A stretch of DNA of 64,000 bases from JAGQPD01 sp020426865. Its GTDB lineage: Bacteria > Planctomycetota > Planctomycetia > Pirellulales > Pirellulaceae. Location of the stretch: assembly GCA_041399065.1 (NCBI GenBank), contig JAWKTN010000011.1, positions 62,001 through 126,000 of the forward strand, read 5' to 3'. Positions 26,286 through 34,604 of this stretch are shown here, piece by piece; positions within the stretch are counted from its first letter, which is position 1; each line of letters begins with the position of its first letter. The notes under the pieces are model-generated. The model was given only the letters and a program-made list of their open reading frames with translations, did no database searches and was not told where the DNA came from. The translations under genes were made by a program, and so were the position numbers.

Positions 26286-27225
26286 TGAGTTACGCGATAA
26301 AGGGGTCAGCATCATCTACATTTCGCATCGACTGGGAGAAGTCGAGCGTCTGGCCGATCGAGTTGCCGTATTACGGGACGGCGAAAACGTAGGCGAGTTG
26401 GGACGTGACGAGATCAGCCATGATCGGATGGTGAGCATGATGGTGGGGCGCGATTTGGGCAGGTTCTATCCGCGGCATTCGCATCAGATCCGCGAACCCT
26501 TGCTGGAAGTCAACGATTTGGTGACGGCAACGTGGCCGAACTGCCGGTTGTCGTTTACCGTGGGGCGGGGCGAGATTGTTGGCGTGGCGGGGTTGGTGGG
26601 GGCCGGACGCACGGAAATGCTCCGTGCATTGTTCGGTACCCAACCGCCGATTTCCGGGAAGATTTTGGTCGAAAGCAAGGAGATCCGAATCCATGGCCCG
26701 TCCGATGCCATTCGTGCCGGAATGGGGTTGGTGCCCGAGGATCGCAAGTTGCACGGACTGGTGACCGAAATGCCGGTGAGGCACAACGTTGGATTGGCAG
26801 GGCTTAAGGCCGATAGTCGCTGGGGTTGGTTTCGCAACGGTAAAGTCGAGGCGGCGGCGTCGCGACGGATGGTAGATCGATTGCGGATCAAGACCCCAAG
26901 CGACATGCAAATCGCGAGATTCCTGTCGGGCGGCAATCAGCAGAAGGTGGTATTGGGCAAATGGCTGCACGTCCGGCCGAAGTTATTGTTGCTGGATGAA
27001 CCGACTCGAGGAATTGACGTCGGTGCCAAACATGAGATTTATGAGTTGATGGAATCGTTGGCGTCCGACGGATTGGCAATACTGTTTGTGTCGAGTGAAA
27101 TGGAAGAGATCATTCGCATGAGTGACCGAGCGCTGGTGATGCGCGAAGGGCGCTTGATGGGGCAGTTGTCACGCGAACAGTTGACGGAAGAAAATGTGAT
27201 GCGGTTGGCGACTAATGCCAGTTGA
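26269..27225 (+). pseudogene. Sugar ABC transporter ATPase, C-terminal half (frameshifted)
   Basis: Resumes where the first half ends, with FQVVDELRDKGVSIIYISHR, the H-loop of domain one. The second nucleotide-binding domain follows: degenerate Walker A GLVGAGRTEMLRALFG, signature LSGGNQQKVVLGKWL, Walker B LLLDEPTRGIDVGAKHE. This degeneracy is normal for the family. Together the two frames give about 500 residues, the family length. No ribosome-binding site supports independent translation of this half; TTG 26269 is only a nominal start. The permease follows 28 bp later. Confidence 0.88.
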
Positions 27226-27252
27226 CCTGCAACGAAAACGATCGGATGTGTG

Positions 27253-28785
27253 ATGAACCTGAAATCGTGGGGGATTTTCGGACTGCTTATGGCGTTGTGT
27301 GCGTTCATGGCCGTCATGACGGCCGACCCTTGGTATCAGATTACCGATAGCACGTTTCTGCAGCCGAACAACGTGGAGAATCTATTGCGGCGCACGGCCC
27401 TGTATGGGTTGTTGGGAATCGGCGTGGCGTTCGTGATCATTTCCAGTGGCATTGACTTGTCTGTCGGTTCACTTGTTTGTCTGTCAGCCTGTTTGCTGGC
27501 GATCTGTCTGCAGGTTGATTATCGGGCGGCCGATGGCAGGCGTGTTTTTCGCACATCGACCAGTGATGCAAACATAGCCGTCTACGGTGACGCGTCGGAT
27601 TTGTCGGACGGCGACTTGATCCGGTTCTGGGGGGGGCGCCGCGCTCGCAACGCACTTGTCCACGTCCGCTCAACGCAGCAGGTCACACTGTTTGACGAAC
27701 AGGATCATCGTGTCGGTGCGGGGACGGTTGTTGTCATTGACGAGGCATTGAGTCGCGACGACGACGGAGGGCAGATCGCTCGTGCCTATGCCGTGTCGCG
27801 ATTCGATCGCGGTGCGCGCTTGGTGCTATTGCCGAGCGGCGTGCCCCGATTATCGCCGCGAGATCAAATAACGCTCGTCCATCCTCAGTCGGGACTCAAG
27901 GTATTGGAAATTCTTCACGTCGAACCGGCCGACGAAGGCGTGCTGGTGACGTTAAAACAGGATCTCGGCAACGACTTCGATCGCGATTGGGTGTGCGTGC
28001 CGTTGCAGCGGCATCAACGGATGCCGGTCCCCCTGGCTATTATCACCGTATTGGCGGTCGCCGTCGTGTTGGGGGCGATCCACGGTCTATTGGTGACACG
28101 CGTGAGGCTGCAGCCGTTTGTCGTTACGCTGTGCGGATTGATGATCTACCGCGGCCTGGCTCGGTGGCTGACCGGCGACGATCCCGTGGGATTTGGTAAT
28201 GAATACGTATCGACGCTCAGTCCTTGGGGGAGCGGCAAATTCACGTTGTTTCAATGGCAGCAGGCTGGTCACGAAAATAGTTTTGGCATTCCTTACCCGT
28301 TCTTCGTCCTGTTGGTGGTTGCCTTTCTCGCCAGCGTATTCTTGAACCGCACCGTCTGGGGACGCTACTTGCTGGCGCTCGGTCGCAACGAAGAGGCTGC
28401 GCGCTACAGCGGAATTAACACCGGCAGGACGACTGTCATTGCCTATGTCATCTGTGCCCTGGCCACCGCCACCGGCGGGATGTTGTTTGCACTCGATGCC
28501 AATTCTGTGTCCCCGTCCAGCTTCGGGAACTTTTTTGAATTGTACGCAATTGCTGCAGCTGTGCTGGGGGGCTGTAGCCTCCGGGGAGGCGAAGGGACCG
28601 TGATGGGAGTCATCGGCGGAACGGCTGTCATGCAAGTGCTCAATAATTTGATTCTGTTACTCAAGATCTCGGAGAAGCTGGAGGCAGTCGTGATCGGTGG
28701 CGTGATCCTGATCGGAGTACTCGCGGATGAAGGTATTCGCTCGGCCGCTGCTCGCCGTCGCGCGCGCCGAACCCGCGAGAAATGA
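27253..28785 (+). CDS. Sugar ABC transporter permease with a large inserted soluble domain
   Basis: A 510-residue RbsC-type permease; these are usually about 320-350 residues. The transmembrane parts match the family: LYGLLGIGVAFVIISSGIDL, then SVGSLVCLSACLLAI, VRLQPFVVTLCGLMIYRGLA, GRYLLALGRNEEAARYSGIN and ELYAIAAAVLGGCSLRGGEG. Between about residues 87 and 255, after the second or third helix, lies a hydrophilic beta-rich insert (DYRAADGRRVFRTSTSD to QRHQRMP), probably periplasmic. A shorter insert precedes PYPFFVLLVV. Otherwise the fold is complete. GTG 27250 is an alternative start. Confidence 0.9.
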   Translation: MNLKSWGIFGLLMALCAFMAVMTADPWYQITDSTFLQPNNVENLLRRTALYGLLGIGVAFVIISSGIDLSVGSLVCLSACLLAICLQVDYRAADGRRVFRTSTSDANIAVYGDASDLSDGDLIRFWGGRRARNALVHVRSTQQVTLFDEQDHRVGAGTVVVIDEALSRDDDGGQIARAYAVSRFDRGARLVLLPSGVPRLSPRDQITLVHPQSGLKVLEILHVEPADEGVLVTLKQDLGNDFDRDWVCVPLQRHQRMPVPLAIITVLAVAVVLGAIHGLLVTRVRLQPFVVTLCGLMIYRGLARWLTGDDPVGFGNEYVSTLSPWGSGKFTLFQWQQAGHENSFGIPYPFFVLLVVAFLASVFLNRTVWGRYLLALGRNEEAARYSGINTGRTTVIAYVICALATATGGMLFALDANSVSPSSFGNFFELYAIAAAVLGGCSLRGGEGTVMGVIGGTAVMQVLNNLILLLKISEKLEAVVIGGVILIGVLADEGIRSAAARRRARRTREK

Positions 28786-28813
28786 ATTCACGAAAAACGA
28801 ATTCACGAAAACA
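28784..28813. repeat. 15 bp tandem duplication at the permease stop codon
   Basis: GAATTCACGAAAAAC (28784) is repeated with one change at 28799, starting on the last two bases of the TGA stop. Similar short duplications occur at the ends of other genes here. Confidence 0.85.
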
Positions 28814-28865
28814 GAACCCGCGATCGATGACCTATGTCGCCCATCCTAGATCGGTCCAGGGATAA

Positions 28866-29273
28866 CTACTCGACCCACAACTTGGTCGCGCCGAAGGCGA
28901 TTGCGAGCCAGCCGACAATAAAACAGATGCCGCCCGACGGGACCACCAGATGGTGCAGTGGGGTGGCGGCGAATGCGTTGTAGTAAATTCCGCCGCAAAA
29001 AAGGATTGAGCCCAAAACCAATATGAACCCGGACACCGTGAACCAGGCGTTTGGCTGTTGCAACGCCAGGATCCCGACCGCAAGCAGTGCCAACGCGTGA
29101 AACAGCTGATATTGCGTCGCAAGTTCGCAGTTTTCCACGCGCGTGTCAATGGTTGCCAAATCGACGCCGCGGGTTTGCAGATAATTCTTCATGCCGTGTG
29201 CGGCGAAAGCGCCCATACCCACGGCCGAAGCACCTAACAACGCACCAATAAACAACCAATTTCGGGGCGACAT
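28866..29273 (-). CDS. DUF423 family membrane protein
   Basis: A 135-residue protein from ATG 29273, supported by GGAAGG upstream; the frame is open to 29348 but that stretch is not conserved. It shows the DUF423 signature WLFIGALLGASAVGMGAFAA followed by HGMKN, then LFHALALLAVGIL and GSILFCGGIYY. Four membrane helices are predicted. The family is widespread in bacteria with no established function. It is divergent from the ThiF gene. Confidence 0.9.
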   Translation of the reverse strand: MSPRNWLFIGALLGASAVGMGAFAAHGMKNYLQTRGVDLATIDTRVENCELATQYQLFHALALLAVGILALQQPNAWFTVSGFILVLGSILFCGGIYYNAFAATPLHHLVVPSGGICFIVGWLAIAFGATKLWVE

Positions 29274-29360
29274 GGCTAGCCATCCTTCCAGAAACGATCC
29301 ATCGTATATACTGCCAGCAAGCCAATCAGCTTGGACTTTGACCATCAACTATTAGAGCAT

Positions 29361-30422
29361 ATGACCCACGATTTGCCCAACACCGATTCGGCACCGATTC
29401 CGCCGCGATACGTGCGGCAATCTCAATTCGCGGCGCTGGGGACCGAGGGACAGGCCCGGATCCTGCAGTCGACCGCCCTGGTCGTCGGGTGTGGGGCGCT
29501 GGGTTCGGTTATCGCAAACACGCTCGCCCGGGCCGGGGTCGGCACCGTCCGAATTGTCGATCGAGACTTTTTGGAATGGAATAATCTCCAACGCCAAGTG
29601 CTTTACGACGAACAGGACGTTCGAAATGGGCTGCCCAAGGCCATCGCTGCCGCGAACCGTCTACGGCAAATCAACAGCTTGGTGACGATCGAACCTCATG
29701 TGGCCGACGTCTCCTCACAGAATATTCACACCCTGGCCGAAGGAGTTCAAGTCATCGTCGACGGTACCGACAACTTCGAAACTCGGTTCCTCATCAATGA
29801 CTATTCGCTTCGCTTCCACGTCCCGTGGGTGTTCGGAGGTTGTATTGGCGCTGAGGGGCAAACAATGACGGTGATCCCCGATCGCTCCGCTTGCCTTCGG
29901 TGCCTGATTCCCGAAGTCCCGCCGCCAGGAACCTCGCCCACCTGCGACACAGCAGGCATCTTGGCGCCCATTATTAACGTGATTGCGTCGATACAGGCAT
30001 GTGAAGCATTGAAGATTCTCAGCGGCAACGTTGATGCCGTCCATCCGGGAATGTACGTCTTTGACTTGTGGGAAAACCGCGTCCGGCAAATCAAAGTCGA
30101 TTCGCTCCGCGCCTCTGGCGGCTGTCCGGCTTGTAGCGGTCAACAATTCCCGTGGCTTGATGGCACTCGCACTAGCCAATCCGCCATTCTCTGCGGCCGC
30201 AATGCCGTTCAACTCAGCTTTCCCCAGCGCGGGCGGGTCTCGTTGGAACAGATGGCGGAGAAGCTTTCATCACTTGGCAAAGTACAAACCAATCCGTTTC
30301 TGCTTCGGTTCTACGTTGACAATATCACCATCACGCTGTTTGCCGATGGGCGTGCCATCGTGAGCGGAACGGACGATGTCGCCCAAGCCCGCAGCCTGTA
30401 CGCGCGGTACATCGGCAACTGA
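29361..30422 (+). CDS. ThiF/MoeB/HesA-type adenylyltransferase
   Basis: A 353-residue E1-like enzyme from ATG 29361. The nucleotide-binding loop is VVGCGALGSVIANTLARAG, followed by VDRDFLEWNNLQRQVLY and DGTDNFETRFLINDYS with the adenylation Asp. A zinc site is formed by CLRC and CPAC (residues about 177 and 254). The candidate catalytic Cys lies in SPTCDTAGILAPI (about residue 193). It adenylates the C-terminus of a ThiS/MoaD-like sulphur carrier for thiamine or molybdopterin synthesis. No carrier gene is nearby and there is no C-terminal rhodanese domain. The last ~75 residues form a small unassigned domain. ThiF versus MoeB cannot be decided. Confidence 0.9.
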   Translation: MTHDLPNTDSAPIPPRYVRQSQFAALGTEGQARILQSTALVVGCGALGSVIANTLARAGVGTVRIVDRDFLEWNNLQRQVLYDEQDVRNGLPKAIAAANRLRQINSLVTIEPHVADVSSQNIHTLAEGVQVIVDGTDNFETRFLINDYSLRFHVPWVFGGCIGAEGQTMTVIPDRSACLRCLIPEVPPPGTSPTCDTAGILAPIINVIASIQACEALKILSGNVDAVHPGMYVFDLWENRVRQIKVDSLRASGGCPACSGQQFPWLDGTRTSQSAILCGRNAVQLSFPQRGRVSLEQMAEKLSSLGKVQTNPFLLRFYVDNITITLFADGRAIVSGTDDVAQARSLYARYIGN

Positions 30423-30439
30423 CCACCTTCGCTGCTCTC

Positions 30440-30730
30440 GGATTTCACATAGCTCCAGCCGACCCGCCGGCGTTTGAAGCGTTTACCTGTCCGGAACACG
30501 GGATGGGATGCCGATAACCTGCGGCGTCGGCGGAGCGATTCGCGTCGTGCCGCAGGCGCGGACGTGCTACATGAAAACAGGGTTGGCTCGGCCTTGGCCG
30601 ATATCAATGAAACCCGTCTCGCTCCGCCGTGTCCAACCGCGTTGGCATTCTTGCCTGTATTGGCCATGGCCGGGCCGGATGTTGGCGCTCGGGACACGGC
30701 TGGAGCTATATGCGGCCACGGCCGCTGCGA
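30440..30730 (+). repeat. Dispersed repeat, copy 2 (see 9985-10310)
   Basis: Shares with 9985-10310 the ordered blocks GGCGGAGCGATTC, CTCGCTCCGCCGTG and GGGACACGGCTGGAGCTAT. It fills the gap between the convergent ThiF and ECF sigma genes. It could include terminator-like structures, but I see no T-tract hairpin. Confidence 0.6.
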
Positions 30731-30733
30731 CAC

Positions 30734-31312
30734 TTAAGTGGCAGCGGCCGTCTCTTCGACATGCTCGGACAAACGCTTCCGAGCGACGTGCAACCGACGC
30801 TTGATCGTTCCGACGGGAGCATCAAATCGATCGCTCATCTCTCGCAACGATTGGCCGTTCACATAGAACGCCACCAACGTTTCGCGATCCATGTCACGCA
30901 ACCGATTCAGTCCAGCGCGAACCTCGTCGCGTCGTTCGCCGTCCAACATGATAGACAACGGCGTCGAACGTTCCGTATAGGTAGCCTCGATCAATTCCGG
31001 ATCGACGGAGGTCACCGGGGCGCGCCGTACGGCACGATTGATCGCCATGTTGTTGGTGATCGTGCGCAACCACCCGGTGAAGCACCGGGGATCCCGTACC
31101 TGATCCAGTTTCAACATCACTTTGACGAACACGTCCTGGACTAATTCCTGAGCGTCAGCGTGGTCCCGCAACCGCTTCAAGGCAATTGCGTACACGAATC
31201 CTTGGTAGCGCTCAAACAACTGGCCAAAGGCGGTTCGATCGCCGTTCTGCGCGGCGCAGACCAAGCGAACGGTTTGCGTTTCGTTTTCGACATTGTTGAC
31301 GTAGGTCGTCAC
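30734..31312 (-). CDS. ECF RNA polymerase sigma factor
   Basis: A 192-residue ECF sigma starting with GTG 31312, preceded by AGGAG at good spacing. Region 2: RTAFGQLFERYQGFVYAIAL, ADAQELVQDVFVKVMLKLDQ and FTGWLRTITNNMAINRAVRR. Region 4: LRDMDRETLVAFYVNGQSLR, then EMSDRFDAPVGTIKRRLHVA. No anti-sigma gene is adjacent. It is not in an operon with the first ECF gene at 14 kb and differs clearly in sequence. Confidence 0.92.
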   Translation of the reverse strand: MTTYVNNVENETQTVRLVCAAQNGDRTAFGQLFERYQGFVYAIALKRLRDHADAQELVQDVFVKVMLKLDQVRDPRCFTGWLRTITNNMAINRAVRRAPVTSVDPELIEATYTERSTPLSIMLDGERRDEVRAGLNRLRDMDRETLVAFYVNGQSLREMSDRFDAPVGTIKRRLHVARKRLSEHVEETAAAT

Positions 31313-32179
31313 GACTTATTCTCTCCTAAACGATTGAGTACACGTTCGACCTGTTAGATGGGCTTGGTGGAATTCAAAGAAACCAACAAGCTACGAACAG
31401 GACGAACCCAGGGGCCCAACCACGCGGTCGGCCAGGGCAATTGAGCAAGATTGGGATGTTGTCACCGCAAGGGCAGTTGGTTGCTTTGCGGTGGGACAGC
31501 TAACCTATGCTGGGTAACTGTCTTCCCATTCTGCTCGCCCGGCCGGGGGCCCCCAGGCGTTGGCCTTTACCAAGGCCTGCCAAGGTGCCCGCGGTGGCGC
31601 GACACGTCGCGCCTGGCGTGACCGCTACCACGGCAAGTTGGCACTTCGGCATGCTCGAAAACATTGTTTTCCAAACATGCTGCCAAAGGTGGTAGCGCGA
31701 TAGGAGTCGCGGTGAATAGGAGCGCGCATGTTCGGTGCGGCCACTACGTACCTCAACGACTACCAAGCCAGCGCGTGCGATACAATCAGCAATCGCGTCG
31801 ATTACGGCATTGATAATGGTGTTGACGTTACGCATTTCAGCCTCCCGGGTGCGCTCCTGCGCGATGGAGAGAATAGTACTTCTAGTGATATTACATTCGC
31901 GAAACCCACAATAACCGGACATGAACGAATTCATGCCGCTTCATCCGCTATAGGCACTCTATCATGCCGCCCACAGGAAGGCAAACATTTCGGTGCCGCT
32001 AGCGACGAATTCAACGGTCCTGCCGCGACTTGCCGGGGACCCGACGGTCGCGGTAGTGACATAGACGCTCGATCGGTCCATTGGTTCACCGGTTCGCAAC
32101 AAATTTGCAGAATTTTTTTGCCGACCTCCGCGGATTGTCGGCCTGCCGACGTTTTTCTCGGGGAATTCACGCAAATCTG
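31313..32179. other. Long intergenic stretch with one weak gene candidate
   Basis: 867 bp between the ECF sigma gene and a conserved hypothetical gene. The left part holds GC-rich inverted repeats (GCGACACGTCGC at about 31598; GGCCGGGGGCCCCC near 31540). Open frames on both strands are short and compositionally poor. One minus-strand candidate (31500-31835) has a good ribosome-binding site and is listed separately. Nothing else is recognisable. Confidence 0.5.
31500..31835 (-). CDS. Possible small hypothetical protein
   Basis: A 111-residue frame starting at ATG 31835 with GGGAGG five bases upstream. The N-terminus RNVNTIINAVIDAIADCIAR is amphipathic and could form a helix. The rest (YSPRLLSRYHLWQHVWKTMF, then Ala/Gly/Thr-rich sequence) shows no known domain. 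The ribosome-binding site is the main support. It may instead be a fragment or non-coding. Confidence 0.3.
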   Translation of the reverse strand: MRNVNTIINAVIDAIADCIARAGLVVVEVRSGRTEHARSYSPRLLSRYHLWQHVWKTMFSSMPKCQLAVVAVTPGATCRATAGTLAGLGKGQRLGAPGRASRMGRQLPSIG

Positions 32180-32920
32180 TCATGTTCCCAGCGGTATTGG
32201 GCTGGCAACAAAAGACCGAAAAGCCGCCTCGGCGTACTGGAGGTCCCCGTCGCGTGGCACCCATATCGCCCGCACTCGCCCCCGGCGAATAACCCCCTTT
32301 TCCAAAAACTCCTGGAACAGCGTATAACGGAGCCTCCCCCCATCCTCCCCTACGAACAACTCTGCCCCCTGATAATCGGCGGGAAACACCATTTCCACAT
32401 AACTACAAGGGACATCAGCAAGCCGACAGAGAAACACGGGGGCCTGGTCCGCCGATAGACTGGACACTTTGGCGCCCGGGACATGCTCATGCCAATGTTG
32501 CGGATCGTCCGCGTTCCAACTCCACCAGCCCGACCCCGTGGGTGACACCGTCTGACAGTGTAATGCCGGCTGACTGGCCAACAAACTTGTTTGTACCGAC
32601 GCCACCCATTCGACCCCCCCATATTCTAGCTCCGATATCGACCGCCAAATCACTTGACGGTACGCGGTCCCGGTCGGGCGTTGCGCATACTTGACAATCA
32701 AGTCTCCATCGCGAACGAATTGCTCGACCAGCACTTCGTCCTCCTCCTGACGACTCGTATCCGCCCAGCTCTGCATCGGGACCAGTCCCAAGCAGCCTTG
32801 GCCGTGCCAGCGGATGCCGTGCATCCCGTCCTGCGGTCGCACGAGATTCAATCGCAATGCCAAATCCCCATCTGCCATCTGTGCCAATTGATCGTGGACG
32901 TGCCACGTCACCTCGCTCAT
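32180..32920 (-). CDS. Conserved-looking hypothetical protein
   Basis: A 246-residue soluble protein from ATG 32920, preceded by GGAAGG. It is rich in Trp and acidic residues with alternating beta patterns (GDLALRLNLVRPQDGMHGIR, CLGLVPMQSWADTSRQEEDE, SVSPTGSGWWSW-like stretches, GVIRRGRVRAIWVPRDGDLQ). It has no signal peptide or membrane helix. Codon use and the ribosome-binding site make it a credible gene. I do not recognise a family and cannot assign a role. Confidence 0.72.
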   Translation of the reverse strand: MSEVTWHVHDQLAQMADGDLALRLNLVRPQDGMHGIRWHGQGCLGLVPMQSWADTSRQEEDEVLVEQFVRDGDLIVKYAQRPTGTAYRQVIWRSISELEYGGVEWVASVQTSLLASQPALHCQTVSPTGSGWWSWNADDPQHWHEHVPGAKVSSLSADQAPVFLCRLADVPCSYVEMVFPADYQGAELFVGEDGGRLRYTLFQEFLEKGVIRRGRVRAIWVPRDGDLQYAEAAFRSFVASPIPLGT

Positions 32921-33271
32921 TGTCCTTCCGCTCCTAAGTATGCACCAAAGAATCTCCGCCGAACCGGCTTGTCAGTGTAGCCTCCTTACATTGACAGTGG
33001 CAACAGGAACGTGCCCGGCACCCGTCGCGACGTGAGTCGCCGAGTCAATACTCGGCATCGCCATCCAAAATCTGAATGGCAGAACTGTCTAGTGTTGCAG
33101 CAGCACAATGCACCGCGGTGATGCGGAAATGTGGCATGACACGTGTGCGCTGCTGTGCCGCAGCGTACGTGAGAGAGCGACGTTCGGATTCGATTGAGCC
33201 AACGTGCAATAAAAAACCCCGCCGTTCGACATGCGAAGCGGCGGGGCCGGAACAGAGAAGAGGCCGACGGA
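32921..33271. other. Intergenic region holding a minus-strand terminator
   Basis: About 350 bp upstream of the hypothetical gene at 32180-32920, which must contain its promoter. A terminator lies at 33211-33246. A frame on the minus strand (32986-33393) is Cys/Arg-rich, crosses the terminator and is rejected. Confidence 0.5.
33211..33246 (-). terminator. Rho-independent terminator
   Basis: CCCCGCCGTTCG pairs with CGAAGCGGCGGGG (one bulge) around a short ATG-containing loop. On the minus strand the stem is followed by TTTTTT. It lies 26 bp past the stop of the small AT-rich frame at 33272-33406, implying a real transcript from that strand. Confidence 0.85.
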
Positions 33272-33406
33272 TCAAGCAGATTTAAAAAAGTATGAATCCA
33301 GTACCTCGATAATATTTTTTGTTCCGTCCAGATGACAGGAGCTCCATTTCTGCCTGGCCGCTCTTGCTGTCTCCTGATATTTGATAATAACAACTTCGTA
33401 CATCAT
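33272..33406 (-). CDS. Possible 44-residue protein or small RNA ahead of a terminator
   Basis: A short frame from the double ATG at 33406 reads MMYEVVIIKYQETARAARQK, then WSSCHLDGTKNIIEVLDSYF, and stops at 33272. It has no clear ribosome-binding site. The region is distinctly AT-richer than its neighbours, and a strong terminator follows on the same strand. This supports a short transcript, coding or not. I do not recognise the peptide. Confidence 0.3.
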   Translation of the reverse strand: MMYEVVIIKYQETARAARQKWSSCHLDGTKNIIEVLDSYFFKSA

Positions 33407-33578
33407 GTCCAGTCGTCTGCGTAAAAAAATATTTCATTCCATCATTTTTCGACCTTTCCACGAATCGCCAAAACCATCAACATGAACTCTTCGGCCCAGA
33501 TTCTCAATCCACGGCTGGACAAAAAACTTGTAGAAATAAAAAAGTTTTCCTATTTTCACCAGATTGAATGAGGGAAAT

Positions 33579-34361
33579 ATGCACGCGTTTTTGGCAGTCT
33601 GCGAAGAGGCAGCGCGGGCTGGCGGCGAGGTGTTACAGCATTGGCGAGGCCGGTTTGCCGTGCGGAGTAAGGCGCCGGCGGACCTGGTGACCGAGGCCGA
33701 TTTTCAATCGCAGCGCCGGATCCGCGAAATCGTGCTGAAAGCGTTTCCAGACCATGATTTTCTCGGCGAAGAAGCCGATGGTATCCCGACCGAAACCGCG
33801 AAGTATCGCTGGATCGTTGACCCGCTTGACGGAACCACCAACTATGTCCACGGCCTTCCGCACTACAGTGTGTCGATCGGCCTGATGCAAGACGACGAAC
33901 CGATCGTGGGCGTCGTCTTCGATCCGGCAAAGGACGAATGCTTCGCTGCCGCCAAGGGATTCGGGGCGACCCTCAATGGCGAGTCGATCCGAGCGAGCCA
34001 GGTCGTGGGGTTGGAAGAGGCATTGGTCGTTACCGGATTTGCTCCGGGCGTTACCGGCGATTCCGAAGAGGCCGCCATGTTTCTTCACATGCTCGGACAC
34101 TGCCAGGCCATCCGCCGACTCGGATCCTCCGCGCTGAATCTCGCCTACGTCGCCTGCGGCCGCCTGGACGCTTACTGGGGGACCACCGTCAAATCGTGGG
34201 ACGTCGCCGCCGGCATTTTGTTGGTCCGCGAAGCCGGTGGAGTTGTCTCCGACATTGATGGTACGCCGTTCAAGCTCGAATTCCCCCGCACCGTCGCATC
34301 CGCCACCCCGCAAATCCACCAACAGGTACTTTCCGTACTCCAGCGTGCGACACGTATGTAA
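33579..34361 (+). CDS. Inositol monophosphatase family protein
   Basis: A 260-residue member of the Mg-dependent, Li-sensitive phosphatase fold. Start at ATG 33579 because GAGGGA precedes it. The metal and catalytic motifs are complete: LGEEADG (Glu pair), VDPLDGTTNYVHG, and SWDVAAGILLVREAGG near the C-terminus. It hydrolyses phosphomonoesters such as inositol-1-phosphate; some relatives act on fructose-1,6-bisphosphate, PAP or histidinol phosphate, so the substrate is uncertain. Single gene; the upstream 170 bp are AT-rich and probably hold its promoter. Confidence 0.92.
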   Translation: MHAFLAVCEEAARAGGEVLQHWRGRFAVRSKAPADLVTEADFQSQRRIREIVLKAFPDHDFLGEEADGIPTETAKYRWIVDPLDGTTNYVHGLPHYSVSIGLMQDDEPIVGVVFDPAKDECFAAAKGFGATLNGESIRASQVVGLEEALVVTGFAPGVTGDSEEAAMFLHMLGHCQAIRRLGSSALNLAYVACGRLDAYWGTTVKSWDVAAGILLVREAGGVVSDIDGTPFKLEFPRTVASATPQIHQQVLSVLQRATRM

Positions 34362-34604
34362 TACCAACGTAGGACGAACGTCGTGCGACATGACCGTTAG
34401 ACATGACCGATGGAACTATGTCGTCGAAGGCTGGCATTCCTGGCCGGTTGCAATTAGCGATGAATACAAAAGTGCTAGCACTTGCCGATTGGCAGCGCAT
34501 TGGATTTGCATTGCGATGCCGTTTTCGTTTACATTCCCCGATGGACGGAGCGCCCCTGGGCTGCGCAACTTATCGTGAAATCCCTTCGGCTAAGGATTAG
34601 CAAC

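Noticed and set aside
31728..32327. 199-codon plus-strand frame
   Set aside because: It overlaps the end of the better-supported hypothetical gene on the minus strand, has low-complexity composition and no ribosome-binding site.
32986..33393. 135-codon minus-strand frame
   Set aside because: It reads straight through a strong terminator and is Cys/Arg/His-rich with no domain.
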